Shown in pieces: positions 28,748-38,414 of a DNA stretch of 64,000 bases. The stretch is taken from NCBI RefSeq assembly GCF_022213065.1, contig NZ_JAKLJA010000010.1, positions 62,001 through 126,000 of the forward strand. The letters run 5' to 3'. Source of the DNA: Paraburkholderia tagetis (GTDB lineage: Bacteria > Pseudomonadota > Gammaproteobacteria > Burkholderiales > Burkholderiaceae). The notes below the pieces were generated by a model. The model was given only the letters and a program-made list of their open reading frames with translations. It was not told where the DNA came from and did no database searches. Within the stretch, counting starts at the first letter, position 1. The number at the start of each line of letters is the position of its first letter. The position numbers and the translations under genes were made by a program.

Positions 28748-28799
28748 GTAACGACTGTAACGGCTGTTACGCGCGTAACGTAGCACCGTGGCGGTAACG
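28748..28799 (+). repeat. GTAACG repeat array before rpoE
   Basis: Four GTAACG copies start at 28748, 28757, 28775 and 28794 (spacings 9, 18 and 19), and a perfect 14-bp palindrome at 28766-28779 carries an inverted copy. TACAAT at 28801-28806 follows at once and could be the rpoE -10. The array may bind a regulator of the rpoE operon, which is inference. Confidence 0.5.
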
Positions 28800-28848
28800 C
28801 TACAATGGTGCCCCCGCGTCCACTTCCATGAGCTAACGGATTTTTCAG

Positions 28849-29448
28849 GTGAGCGAAAAAGAAATTGACCAGGTGCTGGTCGAGCGCGTGCAAAAAGGCG
28901 ACAAGGCCGCGTTCGAACTGCTGGTCTCCAAGTACCATCGCAAGATCATCCGCCTGATCTCGCGCCTCGTGCGGGACCCCGCGGAGGTCGAGGACGTGGC
29001 CCAGGACGCCTTTATCAAGGCCTATCGGGCACTGCCGCAGTTCCGTGGCGAATCCGCTTTCTATACGTGGTTGTACCGAATTGCCGTCAACACGGCGAAG
29101 AACTACCTTGCAACCCAGGGAAGACGCGCACCCACCTCTACCGAAGCGGATGCAGAAGAAGCGGAAACTTTCTCGGACGCCGATCAACTAAGGGATATCA
29201 ACACGCCAGAGTCGATGTTGATGAGCAAGCAGATCGCAGAGACGGTCAATGCTGCAATGGCGGTTTTACCGGAAGAGCTGCGTACCGCCATTACTCTTCG
29301 GGAAATTGAGGGTTTGAGCTACGAGGAAATCGCCGAGATGATGGGTTGCCCGATCGGCACCGTCAGATCGAGAATTTTCCGCGCTCGCGAAGCCATTGCG
29401 GCAAAATTGCGTCCGCTGCTGGACACACCGGAAGGCAAGCGCTGGTAA
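28849..29448 (+). CDS. rpoE: RNA polymerase sigma-E factor RpoE
   Basis: The extracytoplasmic-function sigma factor that turns on envelope stress genes. It begins with GTG at 28849 and has 199 residues. Region 2 contains DPAEVEDVAQDAFIKAYRALPQFRG for core binding and -10 recognition, and region 4 contains GLSYEEIAEMMGCPIGTVRSRIFRARE, the -35 binding helix-turn-helix (around residues 155-182). It heads rpoE-rseA-rseB-degP, the module usually called algU-mucA-mucB-mucD in pseudomonads. RseC is absent. Confidence 0.96.
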   Translation: MSEKEIDQVLVERVQKGDKAAFELLVSKYHRKIIRLISRLVRDPAEVEDVAQDAFIKAYRALPQFRGESAFYTWLYRIAVNTAKNYLATQGRRAPTSTEADAEEAETFSDADQLRDINTPESMLMSKQIAETVNAAMAVLPEELRTAITLREIEGLSYEEIAEMMGCPIGTVRSRIFRAREAIAAKLRPLLDTPEGKRW

Positions 29449-29536
29449 CAAGCCAGCTTTGCGCCGGGCACGGACGCAGTTCACCTGGATGTGGGTGTGT
29501 GTCACTACGTGGCTCTGTAAGGAAATGGGGAGCATC

Positions 29537-30199
29537 ATGGGGTCGGTTTCGATGCAATCGGTGTCAAGCTCGCGCGGCGAGCAACTGTCCGCCTTCGTCG
29601 ACGGCGAAACGGCCGGCGATGAACAGCATCTGAACGCTATTTTTTCCGGGCTCGATCAAGACGGCCGCACGGCCTGGTCGAGCTATCACCTGATCGGCGA
29701 CGTGCTGCGCTCCGACGACCTGGCGATGAGCCCGGCCGCGAGCCAGTCGTTCATGGCGGGTTTCGCCGCGCGCTTCGAGGCGGAACCGCACGTGCTGGCG
29801 CCGGCTGCTTTGCCCGCTGCCGCTGTTTCTAATAGCCAGTCCGCCACGCATAGTGGCCGCGTTGCGCGCATTCTTGCGCTGCGCCGCCGCGTCGTGCCGT
29901 CGCTGGCCGTGGCCGCCGCTGCCGCCACGCTCACGTGGATCGTCATGCCGCAGATGCGCGGCGTCGGCACGGCCGGCGCGCCGCAGATCGCTTCGGTGCA
30001 ATCCGCCGGCGACCATGTCCAGCGCGTGGCCATGAATACGGTGCCGGTGCAGTCGGCCGCCGTGCAGGACGGCAACATCATTCGCGACGCGCGTCTGGAC
30101 GAATATCTCGAAGCGCATCAGCAGTTCGCACAGCAACCGGTCATGACGGATTCGATGCCGTTCATCCGGTCTGCCGCCCTTACCACGCAAGGCCAATAA
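29537..30199 (+). CDS. rseA: Anti-sigma-E factor RseA (MucA-like)
   Basis: Holds RpoE inactive at the inner membrane until stress-induced proteolysis releases it. The N-terminal domain carries the family pattern GEQLSAFVDGE, then TAWSSYHLIGDVLRSDD (about residues 12-60), which contacts the sigma factor. One membrane helix is near residue 120 (SLAVAAAAATLTWIVMPQM) and a periplasmic tail follows. The ATG at 29537 is preferred over an in-frame ATG 12 bases earlier because GGGGAG stands at good spacing before it. It lies between rpoE and rseB. Confidence 0.9.
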   Translation: MGSVSMQSVSSSRGEQLSAFVDGETAGDEQHLNAIFSGLDQDGRTAWSSYHLIGDVLRSDDLAMSPAASQSFMAGFAARFEAEPHVLAPAALPAAAVSNSQSATHSGRVARILALRRRVVPSLAVAAAAATLTWIVMPQMRGVGTAGAPQIASVQSAGDHVQRVAMNTVPVQSAAVQDGNIIRDARLDEYLEAHQQFAQQPVMTDSMPFIRSAALTTQGQ

Positions 30200-30205
30200 A
30201 GTCTG

Positions 30206-31267
30206 ATGCAGATAGCGCGGTTGAATAAAACTACATTCTGGGGGCGGCTGCCGGCATTCCTGTGCTGTGCGGCCGTAACGTTCACCGCTCTGTCTGCCGC
30301 CACGCACGCATACGCGCAAGGCGCGTCGGCCACCGATCCGGCCGCGCGCCAGAGCGCCGTGCAGTGGCTCGACCGCATCCAGCAGTCCGCGCAGCAGCTG
30401 AACTACACGGGCACCTTTGTCTATCAGCGTGGCGCGTTCGTGCAGTCCTCTCGCATCGCGCATTACGCCACGAAGGGCGACGGCGAGTACGAGCAGCTCG
30501 AAAGCCTCGACGGCAAGCCGCGCAAGATGCTGCGTCACAACGACGATCTCTACACGTTCGTGCCCGAACGCAAGCTGTGCGTCGTCGAAAAACGCCAGAA
30601 CAAGGAAGCCTTCCCGGCGCTGCTCGCCACGAGCGGCGAGCAGGTGCTCGCCGTCTACGATCCGAAGGTGCTCGGCAGCGACCGCGTGGCCGGCATCGAC
30701 AGCCAGGTGATCGAGCTCGATCCCAAGGACGCTTATCGCTTCGCCTACAAACTGTGGGTCGATGCGAAAACGGGCCTGCTGCTGCGCACGCAGACGCTCG
30801 ACCCGTCGAATGGCCAGGTGCTCCAGCAGCTCTCGTTCACGCAGGTGAGCATCGGCGTGCCGGCGGACAAGGCGCCGATCGCGGCCGGTATGCGCAATAC
30901 CTCGGGCTGGACGGTCGTGCGTCCGCCGCTGCAAACGGTCGACATGGAGGCCCAGGGCTGGACCTTCGCGCAGACCGTACCGGGTTTTCGCAAGATCCGC
31001 GAAGTGCGCCGTCCGATGGCCGCGCGCGATGCCAACGATCCGCCCATTCCCGTCGATCAGGCCGTGTTCTCCGACGGGCTTTCGGCCGTCTCCGTTTTTG
31101 TCGAGCCGGTCGAGCACAACAGCCGCAAGGAAGGCTCGGGTAGCAGCGGCGCGACCCACGTGCTCGTGAAGCGCAACGGGAATTACTGGATCACGTTGCT
31201 CGGCGAAGTGCCCCAGACCACGTTGCAGCAATTCGCGTCTGCCATAGAATACAAGGCTCCCAAGTAA
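30206..31267 (+). CDS. rseB: Sigma-E regulatory protein RseB/MucB
   Basis: A periplasmic protein that binds RseA and shields it from cleavage, and senses lipoprotein or lipopolysaccharide signals in relatives. The signal peptide is clear (LPAFLCCAAVTFTALSAATHAYAQ to about residue 38). The first domain is LolA-like (WLDRIQQSAQQLNYTGTFVYQRG) and a second smaller domain follows (VSVFVEPVE and WITLLGEVPQTTLQQFA). It has 353 residues, typical of the family. It follows rseA after six bases. Confidence 0.93.
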   Translation: MQIARLNKTTFWGRLPAFLCCAAVTFTALSAATHAYAQGASATDPAARQSAVQWLDRIQQSAQQLNYTGTFVYQRGAFVQSSRIAHYATKGDGEYEQLESLDGKPRKMLRHNDDLYTFVPERKLCVVEKRQNKEAFPALLATSGEQVLAVYDPKVLGSDRVAGIDSQVIELDPKDAYRFAYKLWVDAKTGLLLRTQTLDPSNGQVLQQLSFTQVSIGVPADKAPIAAGMRNTSGWTVVRPPLQTVDMEAQGWTFAQTVPGFRKIREVRRPMAARDANDPPIPVDQAVFSDGLSAVSVFVEPVEHNSRKEGSGSSGATHVLVKRNGNYWITLLGEVPQTTLQQFASAIEYKAPK

Positions 31268-31287
31268 CTGCTACGGCCGATTTCGAT

Positions 31288-32799
31288 ATGACGATCCTCC
31301 CGCTGCGCAAATTCTTCGCGGCTGCGGTGGTGGCGGCGTGCCTGCCGTTCGCCCCGCACACGGCATCGGCGGCGCCCGCTGCCAATCTGCCGGACTTCAC
31401 CGATCTCGTGGACAAGGTGGGGCCCTCCGTCGTCAACATCCGCACGACCACGCGCGTGACGCTCTCGCAGCGCGGGCTGCCGCCGGGGATGGACAACGGC
31501 GACATGTCGGAATTCTTCCGCCGTTTCTTCGGCATTCCTTTGCCGCAGGGGCCGCAGGGCGGTCAGTCGCCGCGCGGCGGTCAAGGCGGCGGGCAGGGCG
31601 GAGGACAGGACTCCGGGCCGGACGGTGGCAGCGACACCGAGCAAAACAGCGGCGTCGGCTCGGGCTTCATCATGACGGGCGACGGCTACGTGATGACCAA
31701 CGCGCATGTCGTCGACGACGCGGACAGCATCTACGTGACGCTCACTGACAAGCGCGAGTTCAAGGCGAAGCTGATCGGCGTGGACGACCGCACCGACGTG
31801 GCGGTCGTGAAGATTCAGGCCAACAATCTGCCGGCTATCACGATTGGCGATTCGAACAAGGTGCGCGTGGGCGAGTGGGTCGTGGCGATCGGCTCGCCGT
31901 TCGGGCTCGAGAACACCGTCACCGCGGGCATCGTGAGCGCGAAGGGCCGCGACACGGGCGACTATCTGCCGTTCATCCAGACCGACGTGGCCGTGAATCC
32001 CGGCAACTCGGGCGGTCCGCTCATAAACATGCAGGGCGAGGTGATCGGCATCAACTCGCAGATCTATAGCCGCACCGGCGGTTTCATGGGCATTTCGTTC
32101 GCGATTCCGATCGACGAGGCGATGCGTGTGGCCGATCAGCTCAAGGCGACGGGCAAGGTCACGCGCGGCCGGATTGCCGTAGCCATCGGCGAGGTGACCA
32201 AGGACGTGGCCGATTCGCTCGGTCTGCCGAAGGCGCAGGGCGCGCTGGTGTCGAGCGTCGAGCCGGGCGGCCCGGCCGACAAGGCGGGTATCCAGCCTGG
32301 CGACATCATCCAGAAGTTCAACGGCCAGACGGTCGATGCGGCCACCGACCTGCCGCGCATGGTGGGCGACACCAAGCCGGGCACCAAGTCGACCGTCACG
32401 ATCTGGCGCAAGGGCTCGACGCGCGAGCTGCCGATCACCGTGGCCGAAATGCAGTCGGACAAGAGCGCGAAGGCTGATCAGCGCAAGGCGCCGGAACCGA
32501 AGCCGCGCGCGTCGAATGCGCTGGGCCTCGCGGTGACCGACCTTTCCGCCGAGCAACTGAGCCAGCTCAAGATCAAGGGTGGCGTGATGGTGGACGCGGT
32601 GGACGGCCCGGCCGCGCGCGCCGGCTTGCAGAAGGGCGACATCATCCTGCGCGTGGGCGATACGGATGTCACGAGCGCGAAACAGTTCCTGGAGGTTACG
32701 TCGCGCCTCGATTCGCAGAAGATGGTGGCGATTCTCGTGCGTCGCGGCGACAACACACAGTTCGTGCCGCTGCGCCCGCGTAATCCGGGGCAGAAGTAA
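31288..32799 (+). CDS. degP: DegP/MucD-type periplasmic serine protease with two PDZ domains
   Basis: Degrades or refolds damaged envelope proteins under RpoE control. The signal peptide covers residues 1-28 (FFAAAVVAACLPFAPHTASAA). The trypsin-like triad is H140 (NAHVVDD), D170 (TDVAVVKI) and S241 (NPGNSGGPL). A glycine/glutamine-rich loop (around residues 85-118) precedes the catalytic histidine. Two PDZ domains follow, around residues 280-385 and 405-495. It ends the sigma-E module. Of the DegP/DegQ/MucD names, the position beside rseB favours MucD. Confidence 0.94.
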   Translation: MTILPLRKFFAAAVVAACLPFAPHTASAAPAANLPDFTDLVDKVGPSVVNIRTTTRVTLSQRGLPPGMDNGDMSEFFRRFFGIPLPQGPQGGQSPRGGQGGGQGGGQDSGPDGGSDTEQNSGVGSGFIMTGDGYVMTNAHVVDDADSIYVTLTDKREFKAKLIGVDDRTDVAVVKIQANNLPAITIGDSNKVRVGEWVVAIGSPFGLENTVTAGIVSAKGRDTGDYLPFIQTDVAVNPGNSGGPLINMQGEVIGINSQIYSRTGGFMGISFAIPIDEAMRVADQLKATGKVTRGRIAVAIGEVTKDVADSLGLPKAQGALVSSVEPGGPADKAGIQPGDIIQKFNGQTVDAATDLPRMVGDTKPGTKSTVTIWRKGSTRELPITVAEMQSDKSAKADQRKAPEPKPRASNALGLAVTDLSAEQLSQLKIKGGVMVDAVDGPAARAGLQKGDIILRVGDTDVTSAKQFLEVTSRLDSQKMVAILVRRGDNTQFVPLRPRNPGQK

Positions 32800-32804
32800 G
32801 CACG

Positions 32805-33101
32805 ATGAGCGCGCCTGTGCGGACGTCGAATGTCGCCGAGCCCCGCGCGGGCGTGCATCTCGTGCTTTATGGCCGCGCGTGGTGTCATCTGTGCGAGGAC
32901 ATGCGCGTGGCGCTGGAGCCGTTGGCTGCGGCGGCGGGGGCGCACATCGAGACGATCGATGTCGATTCCGACCCCGCGCTGCAGGCGCGCTATGACGAAC
33001 TCGTGCCGGTGCTGGTATGCGACGGCGTCGAACTGTGCCATTACCGGCTCGACGAGGCACGCGTGCGCGCCGCGCTGCGCTTGGGCGCCACCGCGTCGTG
33101 A
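32805..33101 (+). CDS. Glutaredoxin-like thioredoxin-fold protein
   Basis: A 98-residue redox protein of the DUF836 glutaredoxin-like group. The active site is WCHLCEDM with C27 and C30, followed by the beta strand HIETIDVDSDPALQARY and a cis-proline loop DELVPVLVCDG, as in glutaredoxins. It starts five bases after the degP stop and is probably cotranscribed, but a link to envelope stress is not shown. Its target is unknown. Confidence 0.85.
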   Translation: MSAPVRTSNVAEPRAGVHLVLYGRAWCHLCEDMRVALEPLAAAAGAHIETIDVDSDPALQARYDELVPVLVCDGVELCHYRLDEARVRAALRLGATAS

Positions 33102-33202
33102 CACACCGGGCGCCGCTGAGTTTTGACACATCCGCGGGCGCCGTTGCGCCATGACACAACCGTGACTTACCGCCCGGTTCGCCGGCCGCCCCCCTTTTCG
33201 GC

Positions 33203-33208
33203 TAAAAT
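33203..33208 (+). promoter_or_regulatory. Candidate -10 box for lepA
   Basis: TAAAAT stands 76 bases before lepA, ahead of the terminator-like hairpin. The -35 side is unconvincing. Confidence 0.3.
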
Positions 33209-33232
33209 AGATCGTTTTTTCATCTGTTTACG

Positions 33233-33268
33233 AGGCGTGTCCAGCTTTCGTTGGGACGCGCCTTTTTC
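33233..33268 (+). terminator. Terminator-like hairpin in the lepA leader
   Basis: A 10-bp stem with one G-U pair (33233-33242 with 33254-33263), an 11-base loop and a run of five T residues. It sits 17 bases before the lepA ATG. It could end the rpoE operon transcript or attenuate lepA. Confidence 0.6.
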
Positions 33269-33284
33269 GCTTGATCGGCCCTGA

Positions 33285-35078
33285 ATGGATCATATTCGTA
33301 ACTTCTCGATCATTGCGCACATCGACCATGGCAAGTCGACGCTCGCCGATCGCATCATCCAACTGTGCGGCGGCTTGTCCGATCGCGAAATGGAATCGCA
33401 GGTGCTCGACTCGATGGATCTCGAGCGCGAGCGCGGCATCACGATCAAGGCGCAGACCGCCGCACTCTCGTACAAGGCACGTGACGGCAAGGTCTACAAC
33501 CTGAATCTCATCGACACGCCGGGACACGTCGACTTCTCGTACGAAGTGAGCCGCTCGCTCTCTGCGTGCGAGGGCGCGCTGCTCGTCGTGGACGCGAGCC
33601 AGGGTGTCGAGGCGCAGACGGTCGCCAACTGCTACACCGCGATCGAGCTCGGCGTCGAAGTCGTGCCGGTGCTCAACAAGATCGACCTGCCCGCCGCGAA
33701 CCCCGAAAACGCCATCGAGGAAATCGAAGACGTGATCGGCATCGACGCCACCGACGCCACGCGCTGCAGCGCGAAGACCGGCATGGGCGTGGACGACGTG
33801 CTCGAATCGCTCATCGCCAAGGTGCCGCCGCCCAAGGGCGACCCGGAAGCGCCGCTGCAGGCGCTCATCATCGACTCGTGGTTCGACAACTACGTGGGCG
33901 TGGTGATGCTCGTGCGCATCGTCAACGGCACGCTGCGTCCGAAGGACAAGATCAAGCTCATGGCCACCGGCGCGCAGTATCCGGTCGAGCACGTGGGCGT
34001 GTTCTCGCCGAAGTCGCGCAACCTCGAGCAGCTCTCGGCGGGGCAGGTGGGCTTCATCATCGCGGGCATCAAGGAACTCGCCGCGACCAAGGTGGGCGAC
34101 ACCGTCACGCATGCGACCAAGCCGGCCACGGAACCGCTGCCGGGCTTCAAGGAAGTGAAGCCGCAGGTGTTCGCGGGTCTCTATCCGGTCGAGGCGAACC
34201 AGTACGACGCGCTGCGCGAGTCGCTCGAAAAGCTGAAGCTCAACGACGCCTCGCTGCAGTACGAGCCGGAAGTCTCGCAGGCGCTGGGCTTCGGCTTTCG
34301 CTGCGGCTTCCTCGGTCTCTTGCACATGGAGATCGTGCAGGAGCGTCTCGAGCGCGAGTTCGACATGGACCTCATCACCACGGCGCCCACCGTGGTGTAC
34401 GAAGTCGTGCAGGCGGACGGCACCCTGATCAAGGTCGAGAATCCGGCGAAGATGCCGGAGCCCTCAAAGATCGGCGAGATTCGCGAGCCTATCGTGACCG
34501 TAAACCTGTACATGCCGCAAGACTATGTGGGTTCGGTGATCACGCTCTGTACGCAAAAGCGCGGCAACCAGATCAACATGCAGTACCACGGCCGCCAGGT
34601 GCAGCTCACCTACGAAATTCCGATGGCCGAAATCGTGCTCGACTTCTTCGATCGCCTGAAGTCGGTGTCGCGCGGCTACGCGTCCATGGACTACGAGTTC
34701 AAGGAGTACCGCACCTCGGACGTCGTGAAGGTCGACATGCTGATCAACGGCGACAAGGTCGATGCGCTGTCCATCATCGTGCACCGCTCGCAGTCGCAAT
34801 ATCGCGGCCGCGAAGTGGCGGCGAAGATGCGCGAGATCATCCCGCGCCAGATGTACGACGTGGCCATTCAGGCGGCCATCGGCGCGCACATCATCGCGCG
34901 CGAGAATATCAAGGCGCTGCGCAAGAACGTGCTGGCCAAGTGCTACGGCGGCGACATTTCGCGTAAGAAGAAGCTTCTCGAAAAGCAGAAGGAAGGCAAG
35001 AAGCGGATGAAGCAGGTCGGCTCCGTCGAAATTCCGCAAGAGGCATTCCTCGCGATTCTCCGGGTCGAAGACAAATAA
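33285..35078 (+). CDS. lepA: Elongation factor 4 (LepA)
   Basis: A translational GTPase that back-translocates or helps assemble ribosomes. The 597-residue product has the P-loop [14 protein letters not shown] near residue 10-25, then [10 protein letters not shown] (switch I), [11 protein letters not shown] (G3) and NKIDLP (G4). The C-terminal family-specific part carries [31 protein letters not shown] (split by domain) and ends [15 protein letters not shown]. The ATG at 33285 has no strong ribosome binding site. Its stop is 44 bases before lepB. Confidence 0.97.
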   Translation: MDHIRNFSIIAHIDHGKSTLADRIIQLCGGLSDREMESQVLDSMDLERERGITIKAQTAALSYKARDGKVYNLNLIDTPGHVDFSYEVSRSLSACEGALLVVDASQGVEAQTVANCYTAIELGVEVVPVLNKIDLPAANPENAIEEIEDVIGIDATDATRCSAKTGMGVDDVLESLIAKVPPPKGDPEAPLQALIIDSWFDNYVGVVMLVRIVNGTLRPKDKIKLMATGAQYPVEHVGVFSPKSRNLEQLSAGQVGFIIAGIKELAATKVGDTVTHATKPATEPLPGFKEVKPQVFAGLYPVEANQYDALRESLEKLKLNDASLQYEPEVSQALGFGFRCGFLGLLHMEIVQERLEREFDMDLITTAPTVVYEVVQADGTLIKVENPAKMPEPSKIGEIREPIVTVNLYMPQDYVGSVITLCTQKRGNQINMQYHGRQVQLTYEIPMAEIVLDFFDRLKSVSRGYASMDYEFKEYRTSDVVKVDMLINGDKVDALSIIVHRSQSQYRGREVAAKMREIIPRQMYDVAIQAAIGAHIIARENIKALRKNVLAKCYGGDISRKKKLLEKQKEGKKRMKQVGSVEIPQEAFLAILRVEDK

Positions 35079-35122
35079 GTTGGGCAGATAAGCAGAACAA
35101 CGGCAGAACAACGGACCTTTCC

Positions 35123-36016
35123 ATGAATTTTGCGCTGATTCTTTTTGTGCTCGTCGTTTTGACGGGTATCGCGTGGGTTGCAGACAAGCTGGTTTTCATG
35201 CCGCGCCGGCGCCTCGCCGCCGATGTGGCCGTCGCCGAATTCGACCGGCAGCAGGCGCGGGTGGGCGAGCGCTTTGCCGACGAGAACGCGCCGGTGACGC
35301 GTCAGAACCTGCGCAACGAAAAGCTGCGCCAGCCGTGGTGGCTGGAGTACACGGCGAGCTTCTTCCCGGTCATCCTGATCGTGTTTCTGGTGCGCTCGTT
35401 CGTCGTGGAGCCGTTCAAGATTCCGTCGGGCTCGATGGTGCCCACGCTCCTCGTGGGCGACTTTATCCTCGTGAACAAGTTCGACTACGGTCTGCGTCTG
35501 CCGATCACGAACACGAAGGTCACCCAGGGCCGGCCGCTCGAGCGTGGTGATGTGGTGGTGTTCCGCTATCCGAAAGACGAGTCGGTCGACTACATCAAGC
35601 GTGTGATCGGCCTGCCGGGCGACGTGATCGCGTATCAGGACAAGCAACTCACGATCAATGGCAAGCCGGTGCCCGAAACGCCGCAAACCGATTACTTCGA
35701 CGAAGAGCGCATTGGCTACGCGAAGCAGTTCACGGAAGATCTCAACGGCCGCAAGAACAATATCCTCAACAATCCCGCTGTGCCGCCGTTCATTGTGGGC
35801 GCCGAAGATTATCCGTATCGCGACAACTGCCAGTACAACGCGCGCGGCGTGATCTGCAAGGTGCCGCCGGGCCATTACTTCATGATGGGCGATAACCGCG
35901 ACAACAGTGCGGACAGCCGCTATTGGGGCTTCGTGCCCGATGCCAACGTCGTTGGCCGTGCGTTTTTCATCTGGATGAACTTCAGCAGCCTGAAGCGTAT
36001 CGGTTCGTTCGAGTAA
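35123..36016 (+). CDS. lepB: Signal peptidase I
   Basis: Cleaves signal peptides from exported preproteins at the inner membrane. The N-terminus has one membrane helix (ALILFVLVVLTGIAWVADKL), and a second follows near residue 80 (SFFPVILIVFLVRSF). Catalytic S104 (IPSGSMVPTL) and K159 (DYIKRVIGLPGD) form the Ser-Lys dyad. The late GDNRDNSADSRYWGFVP motif completes family boxes. Length is 297 residues. It follows lepA as in E. coli. Confidence 0.96.
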   Translation: MNFALILFVLVVLTGIAWVADKLVFMPRRRLAADVAVAEFDRQQARVGERFADENAPVTRQNLRNEKLRQPWWLEYTASFFPVILIVFLVRSFVVEPFKIPSGSMVPTLLVGDFILVNKFDYGLRLPITNTKVTQGRPLERGDVVVFRYPKDESVDYIKRVIGLPGDVIAYQDKQLTINGKPVPETPQTDYFDEERIGYAKQFTEDLNGRKNNILNNPAVPPFIVGAEDYPYRDNCQYNARGVICKVPPGHYFMMGDNRDNSADSRYWGFVPDANVVGRAFFIWMNFSSLKRIGSFE

Positions 36017-36157
36017 TGTGTGTTCGGTGTGCGCTCGATTCCCGCAGCGCATCTTCGGACGCTACTTGAAGAACCACCGGTAAGGTCGCTTCATCACGGT
36101 TTTTCGCCCGCCGCCCCGCGTTTTCGCCGGGGGCGGCGGGCGCGTTATACTCTCCCC

Positions 36158-37387
36158 ATGCCCCTATCTCCGTTGGAAAGCCGTTTGCGCTACGAATTTC
36201 GCAATGCGGAATTATTGCGCCAGGCTTTGACCCACCGCAGTCACAGTGCCACGCATAACGAACGCCTCGAATTCCTCGGTGATTCGGTTCTGAATTGCGC
36301 GGTGGCGGCCCTATTGTTCCAACGTTTTAGCAAACTGGACGAAGGCGACCTCTCGCGCGTGCGGGCGAATCTGGTCAAGCAACAGTCGCTTTACGAGATT
36401 GCTCAGGCCCTCAATATTGCCGATGGCTTGCGGCTGGGCGAAGGCGAGCTGCGCAGCGGCGGCTTCCGTCGTCCCTCGATCCTCGCGGACGCACTCGAAG
36501 CCATCTTTGGCGCGATTTTCCTGGACGGCGGCTTCGACGCAGCGCAGACCGTCATCAAGCGCCTCTACGTCCCGATCCTCGATCACATCGACCCGCGTAC
36601 GCTCGGCAAGGATTCCAAGACGCTGCTGCAGGAGTACCTGCAGGGTCATAAGATCGCATTGCCAACCTATACCGTCGTCGCGACGCATGGTGCGGCGCAC
36701 AATCAGCAGTTCGAAGTCGAATGCACGGTGCCCAAGCTCGACGTCAAGGTGTCGGGTTCGGGGGCGAGCCGCCGCGCGGCCGAGCAGGCTGCCGCGAAGA
36801 AGGCGCTCGACGAAGTGATGGCCGCGGCGCCCGCGCTGGTTGCCAAGCCGCGCCGGTCGAAGGGCGCGCGAGCCCCAAAAGCCGAACCTGAGGTCGTGCC
36901 CGGCGTGACGGGCGTGCAGGGCGCGCTCGATTTGCGTGCGCCGGAGCGTCGTGCGCGCGGCGAGCGTCCGGCTGCTAGCGTGACGGGTGCCCTTGCGGCA
37001 AGCGAGGAGTCGTACGAGCGCACGGCCGCCGCGGCTGCCGCGCCGCTCGCGGTGATCCGCGCGTCGCACGTTCAAGAGCGCGGTGTGGAGAAGGGGGGCG
37101 AAAAAGCCTCGGAAAAGCCCATCGAAAAGGTCGAGCGCTCCGTGGCGGAGAAATCCGCCGAAAAGCCCGCCGATAAATTCGATGCCGTGCCGTCTGCCGG
37201 TTCGATCGCGCCGCGCTCGGCGCGCGGCCGCGATGCACAGAACGGTGCGGCCGGCTCAGGCACGACCAGCGCAGGCGACGATCCGTCGCCGGGCACGCTG
37301 TCCAGCGCATCGTCCGGCGCCACCGCGGGCGCCAGCATCGAATCAGGCGCAGCGGTCCCCGTGCGCGCCGCCGATGCCGGCCACTGA
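36158..37387 (+). CDS. rnc: Ribonuclease III with a long disordered C-terminal tail
   Basis: Cleaves double-stranded RNA in rRNA maturation and gene regulation. The nuclease signature is [11 protein letters not shown] (around residues 35-45) and the second acidic site is in [19 protein letters not shown]. The double-stranded RNA-binding domain follows ([18 protein letters not shown] and [18 protein letters not shown]), ending near residue 223. About 185 further residues are rich in Ala, Glu, Lys, Ser and Pro, with KSAEK/SEKP-like repeats. E. coli RNase III has 226 residues. The ATG at 36158 follows a TATACT by six bases, so a promoter very close to the start is possible. Confidence 0.95.
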   Translation: MPLSPLESRLRYEFRNAELLRQALTHRSHSATHNERLEFLGDSVLNCAVAALLFQRFSKLDEGDLSRVRANLVKQQSLYEIAQALNIADGLRLGEGELRSGGFRRPSILADALEAIFGAIFLDGGFDAAQTVIKRLYVPILDHIDPRTLGKDSKTLLQEYLQGHKIALPTYTVVATHGAAHNQQFEVECTVPKLDVKVSGSGASRRAAEQAAAKKALDEVMAAAPALVAKPRRSKGARAPKAEPEVVPGVTGVQGALDLRAPERRARGERPAASVTGALAASEESYERTAAAAAAPLAVIRASHVQERGVEKGGEKASEKPIEKVERSVAEKSAEKPADKFDAVPSAGSIAPRSARGRDAQNGAAGSGTTSAGDDPSPGTLSSASSGATAGASIESGAAVPVRAADAGH

Positions 37388-37462
37388 TTCAACCCATATG
37401 CGCGCCGTTTTGAACGGGCGCGCGCTCTGTTCCCGCTTTTGCTCCATTACTCCGGTCCGATC

Positions 37463-38368
37463 ATGAACGCACCTACTTCCACTCCTGCCGGTTTTCGCTG
37501 CGGCATGGTCGCGATCGTCGGCCGTCCGAACGTTGGCAAGTCCACGCTGATGAACGCGCTCGTCGGCCAGAAAATCAGCATCACGTCGCGCAAGGCGCAA
37601 ACCACGCGTCATCGCATCACCGGTATCAACACGGTCGATGACGCGCAGTACATCTTCGTCGATACGCCTGGTTTCCAGACGCGCCACGGCACCGCGCTCA
37701 ACCGCTCGCTCAACCGCGCCGTCACCTCGACGCTCAGTTCCGTCGATGCGGTGCTGTTCGTGATCGAAGCTGGCAAGTTCGGCCCCGACGACCAGAGGGT
37801 GCTCGACCTGATTCCGCCGAACGCGCCCACGATCCTGATCGCCAACAAGATCGACCGCGTGAGCGACAAGGCCACGCTCTATCCGTTCATCCAGGGCGTG
37901 CAGAAGCTGCGCGAATTCCGCGAGATCGTTCCGCTCTCGGCCAAGAATTCCGATGACATCAAGCACCTGCTCGAAACGCTCAAGCCGTATCTGCCCGAAG
38001 GCGAGCCGATCTACGGCGAAGACGACCTGACCGATCGCAGCGAGCGCTTTCTTGCTGCAGAAATCCTGCGCGAAAAAGTGTTCCGCTGGACCGGCGACGA
38101 ACTGCCGTACACGAGCACCGTGCTCATCGACAAGTTCGAGCAGGAAGGGCGCTTGCGCCGCATCTTCGCGACGATCCTCGTCGAGCGCGACACGCAGAAG
38201 GCCATGGTGATCGGCCAGAAGGGCAGCAAGCTCAAGCAGATCAGCACCGAGGCGCGCCTCGACATGGAAAAGCTGTTTGACGGTCCGGTCTATCTCGAGA
38301 CCTTCGTGAAGGTGAAGAGCGGCTGGGCCGACAACGAGGCCGGCCTGCGCGCTTACGGTTACGAGTGA
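37463..38368 (+). CDS. era: GTPase Era
   Basis: An essential GTPase that binds 16S rRNA and checks 30S assembly. The 301-residue product has the P-loop [15 protein letters not shown] (about residues 21-35), switch segment [15 protein letters not shown] (G3) and ANKIDRV (G4). The C-terminal KH RNA-binding domain includes [20 protein letters not shown]. The order rnc-era-recO is the conserved one. Start at 37463, [16 protein letters not shown]. Confidence 0.97.
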   Translation: MNAPTSTPAGFRCGMVAIVGRPNVGKSTLMNALVGQKISITSRKAQTTRHRITGINTVDDAQYIFVDTPGFQTRHGTALNRSLNRAVTSTLSSVDAVLFVIEAGKFGPDDQRVLDLIPPNAPTILIANKIDRVSDKATLYPFIQGVQKLREFREIVPLSAKNSDDIKHLLETLKPYLPEGEPIYGEDDLTDRSERFLAAEILREKVFRWTGDELPYTSTVLIDKFEQEGRLRRIFATILVERDTQKAMVIGQKGSKLKQISTEARLDMEKLFDGPVYLETFVKVKSGWADNEAGLRAYGYE

Positions 38369-38378
38369 CCCGTTATGC

Positions 38379-38407
38379 GTGCCAGGAGCGGGTGTGCCAG
38401 GAGCGGG
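38379..38407 (+). repeat. Tandem 14-bp repeat at the recO start
   Basis: Two identical 14-base copies (38379-38392 and 38394-38407, period 15), each containing GTG and AGGAG. The repeat duplicates a Shine-Dalgarno-like sequence before the recO ATG. Confidence 0.85.
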
Positions 38408-38414
38408 TGCCACG

